From NCBI RefSeq assembly GCF_039540575.1, contig NZ_BAABFC010000009.1, positions 310,001 to 374,000 of the forward strand: a stretch of DNA of 64,000 nucleotides, written 5' to 3'. A model generated the notes under the pieces. It searched no databases. It was not told where the DNA came from and was given only the letters and a program-made list of their open reading frames with translations. Positions 15,747 through 23,327 of this stretch are shown here, in pieces. A program made the position numbers and the translations under genes. The stretch comes from Pseudaeromonas paramecii (GTDB taxonomy: Bacteria > Pseudomonadota > Gammaproteobacteria > Enterobacterales > Aeromonadaceae). Within the stretch, counting starts at the first letter, position 1. Each line of letters opens with the position of its first letter.

Positions 15747-18611
15747 TCAAGGGGTCTGATATTCCTGGGCCCCCAGGTCAATCCCGCCCCCCACCCGACG
15801 GGGCAGCCCCAACAGATCCAGCTCACCGGCCGGCGCCTCGGCATCCCCGGCGTCCAGCGCCGGGCTGTCGGCGGTCAGGGCATAGCCCTGCTCGGCCAGC
15901 ACGCCCGGTGTATCGGTATAGAGGTTGTCGCCAGCCAGCGCACTGAAGCGGCTGGGCAACAGGTTATGCTCAACCGTGGCCGTCACCGGATAACTCCCCA
16001 ATGGTTGAGCGCTGGCATCGGCACTCAACTTCTTCGCGAGGGGGCTATCCAGCCAGAGGTTGTTGCTGAGCGTAAAGGCCACCGGCGCCTCGTCGGCGTT
16101 GGTGATCAGGCGATCCACATCCACCAGGGTGTTGTTCACCAGCTGCACTCGGCCACTGGACCAATAGCCCTTGTTGCCAAACAGAGCAACCTGGCGCGAA
16201 TACTCCACCTGAATATGGTTGTTGCGGATCAGCTGATCCTGCTCGGTAGCAAACAGCGGGCGATCCATCAGTTCCAGATAAATATGATTGGCCTCGATCA
16301 GGGGCGCGCTAATTGACGAAGGCTCATAGGCGGTCGCCAGTTGAATATGGCAGTCACGGATGGCCTCGCTGGCCAGGATCTGGCCATCGGCGCCATGGAT
16401 CTCTAGCCCCTCTATGCTAGGTGCCCTGAGTTTGGCGCGGTAACCGTTGGAGTAGAAACTGGCATTGCCATCCTCCAACCAGAGCACGGCGCCGGGCTGC
16501 CCCTTGAGCCGCACCGAGCCAAACTGCCAATCGTCATTCTCACTGCCCTGATACAAGCCGCCCACATAGACCCCAGCCGGGATGACGAGCTCGGTCTGGC
16601 CATCGGCCTCTGCCTGGGCCAGCTGGGCCTGCAGGGCAGCGGTGCTGACGCCGTAGGCCAGGGTACGCCGCTGGACCACCTGATTTACCTGGCTGCCCAG
16701 CTGCGTCTCCACCGTCAGGGTCAGATCGGTTTTGCCGGGCTGGTTGGGCTTGGCAAACACCAGCGTTGGCACAGAATAGTTGCTCCCCTGGGCCTCACAC
16801 TCAAAGCCATCGGTCTGGATATCGCATTGCCACCCGTAGCTGTAGGTGTCATCCAGACGCAGCAGTCGAAGATCGCCCTGCTCACTGGACCAGCTACCCC
16901 GGATCCGCAAGCCATCGATCGACGCGCCGTCCCATCCATTCACGCTAAGCTGCAGTTGATACTCCCAGCCCTCCGACAGATTGTCCCACAAGTAACCCCG
17001 ACTGCTGCCGGTCAGGTAGAAGGTCTGATTTGTGGTCAGGGCGTTCAGATAAAGATTGCTGTCACCGAAGGGATCACGAATGGGCAGGGCCGACTCCCAA
17101 CGAACCGGCATACGGAGGAAACCCGACTCTGCCGGCGTGATGGTCACGCTGCCGATGGCCTGCGTGATATCTCTGCCCGTCTCGGCAAAGGGGCTGAAGT
17201 CGATATGGCAGCGCAGCTGCCGAGCGGATGGCTCCCACTGGCAAGGGCCACTGGTCTCGATCTGGGCCTCCCCCAACTGGCTGAGATCGATCAGCAGATC
17301 GCCGCTGGACACAGCAGAAAGCAGCCGCGAGTCAATGGCACCATAGATGGTCAAGGGCAGCGTGATGGCTTGGCCTACATACACGTCTGGCGTCTGATAG
17401 GGGGAGAAGACACTCTCATCGTACCTGACGGTCATGCTGGCTTGCAGGTAATCCGAGGTAAATCGCCCGCCGGTACCCAGTTGATATTCAAAGCGGTTGC
17501 TGACCCCGTCGCCATCGCTATCCTCGTCGGCATCTGCCCGGTAGGGGTCACTGCCATTGACCCGCTCCCAGCCATCGAACAGGCCGTCCTGGTCGCTGTC
17601 GGCAAAATCCAGCATCTGGGTCTCAAACAAGAACACCGAATAGATCTCCAGGCTCTGTTCTGCCTGACCATCACCATTGGTATCAAACTCCAGCCGGCTC
17701 TTATAGGCCAGATCGTCACTATCGGATGAGGCCGTTCTGGGCTCGCCCCAACTGCTTAAGGTCAGCTTGCCGTAGGCGCTGCTGAGGCTGAGGCTGCCGG
17801 CGACGGGCACCATGCTGATCTCAAACAAGAAGGGATTTTGCACCTGACCCAAGGCGTAGTCGGCACTGCTGCTGACCTGGACGCCGCCCAGGCTGCCGTC
17901 ATAGATCTGGCCAGACAAGCCAACACGGTAGAGCACCAAGGAGGGATGGTCCGGATCCGTATAGCAGGTACTGCGGCGGGTCAGGCCATCCAGCAACACC
18001 TCGTGGCCATCCGACCCACTCATCAGCAGGTTCTCCACCTGCCGAATATCACAGGTACCTTCACCACGCACCTGCACCGAGCCGTTCACCGTCTGCTGAC
18101 CCGCATCGGAGTCGCTGCGCAGATCCTGGTAGCGCTGGGTATAATCCAGCAGGGTGCCGCTGTTAAGATCCCATTTTTCATATTGGGTGATCAGGCGCCC
18201 GTTCAGGGTGACGCCTTCGCTCAGGCAATCCTGGTACACCAGGGTCAGGGTGCCGCGACCATCATCGTCGTTCAAGGAGCCGGTCAGGCGCGCCTGACCG
18301 GAATCGCAGTACAGCTGCTCATCCACCTTCATGCGACCGTTCTTGGCCTGAGCCAGACGACTGCGGGCCACCCCCGTGACCCTGCGGCTCGCCAGGCTGG
18401 ACACCTCCTGAACATCAAACAGCCAGCTCAGGTAAGCCCCGGCATTCTGGGCATCCAGCTGAGCATCCTGCCGGTTGCCGGTGTAGGCCGCTTGGGGAGT
18501 CGTCGCTTCACCGCCACCACCGCCACCATCTGATTCCCCACCGCCACCACCACAGCCGGCCAACGCCAGGCCCAACAGTCCCATCAGGATCGATCTTCGC
18601 CACTGTTTCAT
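15747..18611 (-). CDS. Large lipoprotein with calcium-type repeats and beta-helix-like C-terminus
   Basis: A 954-residue protein. A lipoprotein signal peptide ends in the lipobox LAGC (Cys19 by count), followed by a Gly-rich linker. Around residues 335-375 lie thrombospondin type-3-like calcium loops (DSDQDGLFDGWE, DEDSDGDGVSN). The last third has short repeated strands ending in LDLLGLPRRVGGGIDLGAQE, the closing motif of right-handed parallel beta-helix surface proteins. The middle contains no domain I recognise. It is probably exported to the outer membrane or surface. It stands alone with its own terminator, and the function is unknown. Confidence 0.75.
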   Translation of the reverse strand: MKQWRRSILMGLLGLALAGCGGGGGESDGGGGGGEATTPQAAYTGNRQDAQLDAQNAGAYLSWLFDVQEVSSLASRRVTGVARSRLAQAKNGRMKVDEQLYCDSGQARLTGSLNDDDGRGTLTLVYQDCLSEGVTLNGRLITQYEKWDLNSGTLLDYTQRYQDLRSDSDAGQQTVNGSVQVRGEGTCDIRQVENLLMSGSDGHEVLLDGLTRRSTCYTDPDHPSLVLYRVGLSGQIYDGSLGGVQVSSSADYALGQVQNPFLFEISMVPVAGSLSLSSAYGKLTLSSWGEPRTASSDSDDLAYKSRLEFDTNGDGQAEQSLEIYSVFLFETQMLDFADSDQDGLFDGWERVNGSDPYRADADEDSDGDGVSNRFEYQLGTGGRFTSDYLQASMTVRYDESVFSPYQTPDVYVGQAITLPLTIYGAIDSRLLSAVSSGDLLIDLSQLGEAQIETSGPCQWEPSARQLRCHIDFSPFAETGRDITQAIGSVTITPAESGFLRMPVRWESALPIRDPFGDSNLYLNALTTNQTFYLTGSSRGYLWDNLSEGWEYQLQLSVNGWDGASIDGLRIRGSWSSEQGDLRLLRLDDTYSYGWQCDIQTDGFECEAQGSNYSVPTLVFAKPNQPGKTDLTLTVETQLGSQVNQVVQRRTLAYGVSTAALQAQLAQAEADGQTELVIPAGVYVGGLYQGSENDDWQFGSVRLKGQPGAVLWLEDGNASFYSNGYRAKLRAPSIEGLEIHGADGQILASEAIRDCHIQLATAYEPSSISAPLIEANHIYLELMDRPLFATEQDQLIRNNHIQVEYSRQVALFGNKGYWSSGRVQLVNNTLVDVDRLITNADEAPVAFTLSNNLWLDSPLAKKLSADASAQPLGSYPVTATVEHNLLPSRFSALAGDNLYTDTPGVLAEQGYALTADSPALDAGDAEAPAGELDLLGLPRRVGGGIDLGAQEYQTP

Positions 18612-18878
18612 CGCTCATCCTTGCCGATACAAAGTAAATATATGTAAACGAGCGCCACTCTAGAGCAAGCCAAAGGGGATGCAATCCGGCCCCGGACTGA
18701 ATTTTCATTTGCTGGGAGCAATCACAAAAAAATTAGAAAAAACCGCCACTTGATAACAAATTACCAACAAGATGGGACTCATGGATCTATACAAACGAGC
18801 AACTAATAACCATTTATTGTTAATTTTGGTTAATTGACGGCCGATAACCAGCTAACCCCAGTTAGAGGGAGCCGTCTC

Positions 18879-20048
18879 ATGCGTATCACCCAGCAGCAAG
18901 TCAGTTATCAGACCCAGTATCAGCAACAACAGGTGCAGCTGCGCCAGCAAACGCTGCTGGAGTCTGCCGCCCCGGCCCAGCCACAGAGTCGCCAGATCGA
19001 GCTCACCGAGCGCCAGGAACTGGCCCTGAGCCAAAGCCTGGTCAACGGAGCAGACGAGTCTGCTCCCAACGTGGATCTGGCCGAGCTGGCTGGCCCCCCC
19101 AAGACCGAGAATGCCGCCCTGTTCGCCCGCCCCCGACCATCCACGCCGCTCAGCGGGCAAGGGCGCACCGATCCGCTCACCCCGGATACCAAGTCAGCCG
19201 GCGTGGGCCCAACCACAGGTGAGGACGACACCAGTGACGAGGCGCTGGGGCTGACTCCGCAACTCAAGCTGATGAAGACCATGCTGGAGTCCATTCTGGG
19301 CAGGAAGATAGAGCTGGGCGCGCCACTGCGGCTGGGCCAGGACACGGCCGCCTCGCCGGCGGATACCCCAGCCGCAGTCCCCGCCAAGGCCACGCCGGAG
19401 CGGGCGGTGCAGGTGCTGGACTTCAGCGCCGAGTCCGAACAGCTGGTGTTTGCCGCCCAGGGCCAGGTCACCACCGCCGATGGTCGCACCATCCAGCTCC
19501 AGCTGGGTTTTGCCCTGGATTATCAGCGGTTGCAGCTCAGCGAGCGGATCGTCGGCGAATCCGCCCTCAAGGATCCCCTGGTGCTCAATCTGGATGGCCA
19601 GGTAGCCGATCTGCAGCAGGCCACCTTCGACTTTGATCTGGACGCCGATGGCATCAAGGAAGCCATCCCCAAACTGGGCAGCGGCAGCGCCTTCCTGGCG
19701 CTGGATCGTAACGGCAACGGCCGCATCGACGATGGCAGCGAGCTGTTCGGCGCCCAAAGTGGCAATGGCTTTGCCGAGCTGGCGGGTCTGGATGAGGACG
19801 GCAACGGCGCCCTGGACGAGGGAGACAGCCTGTTCGCCGCCCTCAAGGTGTGGCGCCCTGGCGGCGAACTGTTGGCCATCGGTGAGGTGAACATAGGCGC
19901 CATATTGCTGCATCCGGTGGACACCCCCTATCAACACCTGGGTGAGCGGGCCGATGGCCAGAGTGCCGGTGTGCTCCGTCAGACCGGTCTCTATCTGACC
20001 GAGTCGGGTCAGGCCGGTACCCTGCAGCAGGTAGATCTGCGGGTGTGA
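18879..20048 (+). CDS. Hypothetical protein with EF-hand/dockerin-like calcium loops
   Basis: A 389-residue protein with no signal peptide. The N-terminus is Gln-rich (QYQQQQVQLRQQ), then comes a Pro/Thr-rich low-complexity stretch. The C-terminal part has acidic loops of the calcium-binding type: FDFDLDADGIKEA, LDRNGNGRIDDGSELFG and LDEDGNGALDEGD. The frame is open from 18834; the ATG at 18879 was chosen because GAGGGAG precedes it and it gives a plausible start. Similar proteins occur as 'hypothetical' in marine gammaproteobacteria. I assign no function. Confidence 0.7.
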   Translation: MRITQQQVSYQTQYQQQQVQLRQQTLLESAAPAQPQSRQIELTERQELALSQSLVNGADESAPNVDLAELAGPPKTENAALFARPRPSTPLSGQGRTDPLTPDTKSAGVGPTTGEDDTSDEALGLTPQLKLMKTMLESILGRKIELGAPLRLGQDTAASPADTPAAVPAKATPERAVQVLDFSAESEQLVFAAQGQVTTADGRTIQLQLGFALDYQRLQLSERIVGESALKDPLVLNLDGQVADLQQATFDFDLDADGIKEAIPKLGSGSAFLALDRNGNGRIDDGSELFGAQSGNGFAELAGLDEDGNGALDEGDSLFAALKVWRPGGELLAIGEVNIGAILLHPVDTPYQHLGERADGQSAGVLRQTGLYLTESGQAGTLQQVDLRV

Positions 20049-20054
20049 ATCCCC

Positions 20055-20137
20055 CCTGTCAGAAACGACAGGTGTATCTGGTCGGATCTACAGTACAAAA
20101 CACCGTCAGTACAGACACTGTACGGTGTTAAATTTTT
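20055..20137 (+). terminator. Double hairpin terminator after the calcium-loop protein gene
   Basis: A small stem CCTGTC/GACAGG (20055-20072) is followed by a longer one, AACACCGT (20099-20106) with ACGGTGTT (20122-20129). The second has an inner CAGT/ACTG pairing and a T-run at 20132-20137. Confidence 0.7.
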
Positions 20138-20304
20138 ATATGTAAAAATCCCCACCATAAGCCACCAAGAAACCGTCACTCAAACGCCATTGCCTGCCAA
20201 CACGCCCGCCGTCCCCACCATTTGTGTGCAGATCGCCACTTCCCTACACTTCGAGACCTTGTGTCTGGCACAAGGACTCAAACATCACATATGGAGATAT
20301 CAAA

Positions 20305-20874
20305 TTGAAAAAAACCAAGCTTGGCATAGCCGCCCTGCTGGCAATGACCGGCACCCTGGCCCAGGCCAGCGTCCTGGATTTCAGCGGCACCCTGAGTTCC
20401 GACAAGGATGTGGCGCAAATCAGCTTTACCGCCTTGGAAGATCTGAGCAACGTGCTCCTGTGGACCGACTCTTACAGCAGTGGCACCAATCTGGATCCTG
20501 TGCTCACCCTATGGAGTCAGTTGGGTGATGACTGGCAACAGGTCGCCTACAACGATGACAATTCATCTATTGCCAGTGGTCAAACCTCCTGGGACTCTGG
20601 CCTCAGCCTGAGCAGCCTGAGCGCCGGCAACTACCTGCTGACCCTGAGTGCCTTCCCCAACTTCGCCAATGGCAACCTGTTGAGCCAGGGTTACAACTAC
20701 GACAGCCAGACCAGCACCAGCTGGACGCTGAATGGCACCCCCTACTGGCAGGCCCATATCAGTGCCGAGGGTGCCATCACCGCCGCCGTACCGGAGCCGG
20801 AAACCTACGCCCTGGGTCTGCTGGGCCTGGGTGCCCTGCTGCTGCAACGCCGTCGCCAGAAGCTCGCCGCCTAA
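20305..20874 (+). CDS. PEP-CTERM sorting-domain protein (DVUA0089-like)
   Basis: A 189-residue secreted protein. The frame is open from 20224, but the likely start is TTG at 20305, because GGAG lies 8 bases before it and the result is a clean signal peptide (MKKTKLGIAALLAMTGTLAQA). The central domain (DKDVAQISFTALEDLSNV, LSAGNYLLTLSAFPN) resembles pre-peptidase or DVUA0089-type domains. The C-terminus is a PEP-CTERM signal: VPEPETYALGLLGLGALLL then RRR. It is the second such protein in the window and is unlike the first except for this tail. Confidence 0.85.
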   Translation: MKKTKLGIAALLAMTGTLAQASVLDFSGTLSSDKDVAQISFTALEDLSNVLLWTDSYSSGTNLDPVLTLWSQLGDDWQQVAYNDDNSSIASGQTSWDSGLSLSSLSAGNYLLTLSAFPNFANGNLLSQGYNYDSQTSTSWTLNGTPYWQAHISAEGAITAAVPEPETYALGLLGLGALLLQRRRQKLAA

Positions 20875-20918
20875 GCCGCTAGGCTCTGGTGGCCGAATTG
20901 GCTACCGTCTAAAAGACA

Positions 20919-20948
20919 CAGCCGGGGGATCCCCGGCTGCCTCGTTTC
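20919..20948 (+). terminator. Terminator between the PEP-CTERM gene and mrcB
   Basis: CAGCCGGGG and CCCCGGCTG form a 9-bp stem with a short loop, followed by a T-containing tail. It lies between converging genes, so it may act on both. Confidence 0.65.
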
Positions 20949-20975
20949 TCTGCCACCGAACGTTGTCCGCCCCAC

Positions 20976-23327
20976 TTATCCCTTGCCAAACAGCGATTCA
21001 AACCAGTCCTTGGTCTGCTCTATGGGCGCCGACAGCACGCTGCAGCCCTGAGCCGGCGGCAAGTCCACGGATCGCGCAGGCAGACTGGTGGCGTTGCCGC
21101 AGCTGTCTGCCACATGACCACCGGCACCGTTGAAGCGGGCCGTGATGATGCCTCGCGGCGGATTGAGCTGCAGGGAGTTGACCCCGCGGCGCTGCAGGTA
21201 GTCGCTAAACAGCCGCAAGGCGCCACCGGCACCGGTCAGCCCCGCCGGCTGGTTGTCATCCCGTCCCACCCAGACACTCACCACCTCGTCGTTATCCAGA
21301 CCGCTGAACCAGGAGTCCCGCAGGTTGTCCGTGGTGCCCGTCTTGCCCGCCAGCACCGCCTTGGGGAACTGAGCCGCCAGGGAGCGGGCCGTCCCCAGGC
21401 TGGCCACCTTGGTCATGGTGTAGAGGGTGAGGTAGCTGGCCTGGGGATCCAGCTGCCGCTTGGCCTGCTCGGCCTTCTCGTAGAGCAGCTTGCCGTCTTC
21501 GCTCACCACGGCCCGGATGGCGGTCAGGGGCTGATAGAGCCCCTGGTTGGCCAGGGTCAGGTACATCTGGTTCACCTCGTAAGGCGACAGGGCCAGGGTG
21601 CCCAGCAGCAAGGAGGGATAGACGGGAATGGACTGGGTCACCCCCAGGGCCTTGAGGCTGTCCACCACCTTGTCCAGCCCCACATCCATGCCCAGACGCA
21701 CCGTCGGCAGGTTGAGGGAGTTGGCCATCGCCAGGTAGAGCGGCACCTGACCGCGATACCCCTTGTCGTAGTTCTGCGGCCGCCAGGTCTTGCCGCCGTC
21801 GCTCTTCAAGGAGAGGGGCTCATCCTTCAGGGGCGTCGCCAGCCGGTAGCCATTCATCAGCCCTGTGTAGTAGACCGCTGGCTTGATCAGGGAGCCGATG
21901 GGCCGGCGGGCATCCAGCGCCCGGTTGAAACCGGCGAAGCGGGTATCCTTGCCCCCCACCATGGCGGAGACCTCACCCGTATGCCAATTGGAGACCACCA
22001 TGGCCCCCTCCAGACCGGACTTGCTCTTGGCCAGCTTGGCCAGCTCGCCGCTCACCGCCTGCTCGGCCGCCTGCTGCGCCACCGGATCCAGGCTGGTGAA
22101 GATCTTGAGACCCGACTGGCCGATGAAGCCCTCGCCGAAGCGCTGCTTGAGCTCCCGGTGCAACAGGTTCATGAAGGCCGGGGTACGACCGTAGGCCATC
22201 TGGCCACGGGCCGACAGCCCCAGGGGCCGGGACACATAGCTCTGGTACTCCTGCGGATTGAGCCGCTTGTTATCCAGCAGCAGACGCAGCACCAGATCCC
22301 GCCGCTGCTGGGCCCGCTCGGGGAAACGCCAGGGGTCGTAATAGGAGGGGCCCCGCACCATGGCCACCAGCAGCGCCAGTTGATCCGGCTCCAGCTCGTT
22401 GAGCGGCAGGCCGAAGTAGAAGTAGCTGGCCAGGCCGAAGCCGTAGACGCCGTCGTTGCCGTTCTGCCCCAGGTAGATCTCGTTAAGGTAGGTCTCCAGG
22501 ATCTGATCCTTGCTGTAGCGGTAATCCATGATCACCGCCATGTAGGCCTCCTGCACCTTACGCCACAGGCTGCGCTCCCGAGTAAGGAAGAAGTTCTTGG
22601 CCAGCTGCTGGGTCAATGTGCTGCCGCCCTGCACCGTGCGGCCCGCCCGCAGGTTGGCCCAGAAGGCCCGACCGATGGAGAGCAGGGAGACGCCGCCATG
22701 GTGATAGAAGTCCCTGTCCTCCACCGTCAGCAGGGTATCGACAAACAACTGGGGCACCTCATCGATACGTAGCAGCAATCGGTCCTCCACCTGCTCGGCG
22801 CTCAGACGATCCAGCAGCACGGGATCCATGCGCACATAGCCCAGCTCGCGACGGTTATCGGCATTTTGCAGCTTGGTGAGGCGCTGGCCGCTGAAGGTGA
22901 GGATCAGCGGCCGCGCCGGCTCCTCGCCATCATAAAAGTGAAAGCCCCGGCGAATGACCACCAGCTGGTTGCCCGCCTCGCCATACTGGCCCGCCCCGCT
23001 GGGATGCGGGCTGGGGCGATAGTTGAGCAGCTTGAGCTCGTGCAGCATCTGGGCCTTGGAGAGTCGCTGCCCCGGATAGAGCTCCAGGGGCCGGCTGTAG
23101 ACCAGGGCCGGCAGCTGCCATTTCTGGCCATCGAACTTGACCCGGATCTTGCTGTCCAGATAGATGCCAAACAGCACCAGGGCGGCCACTCCCACCAGAG
23201 CGAGCTTGAAGCCCAGCCAGCCCCAGCGGGACCAGTTGATGGACCAGGCCGATGAGCGGGCACCGCCCTTGCGGGGGGCACTCTTGCGGCTGCGGGAGGA
23301 CTTGGCGGCAGGTTTACGGCTGGCCAT
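20976..23327 (-). CDS. mrcB: Penicillin-binding protein 1B
   Basis: Bifunctional peptidoglycan synthase of the inner membrane. The 783-residue product has a basic cytoplasmic tail (SRKSAPRKGG), one membrane helix (LVGVAALVLFGIYL), a UB2H-like segment (LLNYRPSPHPSG), a glycosyltransferase domain with VEDRDFYHHGG and GGSTLTQQLAKNFFL, and a transpeptidase domain with SLIKP (active serine) and KTGTTD. PBP1b length and order match E. coli. The start overlaps the end of hrpB by 14 bp, so the two genes are coupled; the same neighbours occur in E. coli. Confidence 0.96.
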   Translation of the reverse strand: MASRKPAAKSSRSRKSAPRKGGARSSAWSINWSRWGWLGFKLALVGVAALVLFGIYLDSKIRVKFDGQKWQLPALVYSRPLELYPGQRLSKAQMLHELKLLNYRPSPHPSGAGQYGEAGNQLVVIRRGFHFYDGEEPARPLILTFSGQRLTKLQNADNRRELGYVRMDPVLLDRLSAEQVEDRLLLRIDEVPQLFVDTLLTVEDRDFYHHGGVSLLSIGRAFWANLRAGRTVQGGSTLTQQLAKNFFLTRERSLWRKVQEAYMAVIMDYRYSKDQILETYLNEIYLGQNGNDGVYGFGLASYFYFGLPLNELEPDQLALLVAMVRGPSYYDPWRFPERAQQRRDLVLRLLLDNKRLNPQEYQSYVSRPLGLSARGQMAYGRTPAFMNLLHRELKQRFGEGFIGQSGLKIFTSLDPVAQQAAEQAVSGELAKLAKSKSGLEGAMVVSNWHTGEVSAMVGGKDTRFAGFNRALDARRPIGSLIKPAVYYTGLMNGYRLATPLKDEPLSLKSDGGKTWRPQNYDKGYRGQVPLYLAMANSLNLPTVRLGMDVGLDKVVDSLKALGVTQSIPVYPSLLLGTLALSPYEVNQMYLTLANQGLYQPLTAIRAVVSEDGKLLYEKAEQAKRQLDPQASYLTLYTMTKVASLGTARSLAAQFPKAVLAGKTGTTDNLRDSWFSGLDNDEVVSVWVGRDDNQPAGLTGAGGALRLFSDYLQRRGVNSLQLNPPRGIITARFNGAGGHVADSCGNATSLPARSVDLPPAQGCSVLSAPIEQTKDWFESLFGKG

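Noticed and set aside
21114..22772. 552-codon plus-strand frame opposite mrcB
   Set aside because: Shadow frame; mrcB motifs are complete on the other strand.
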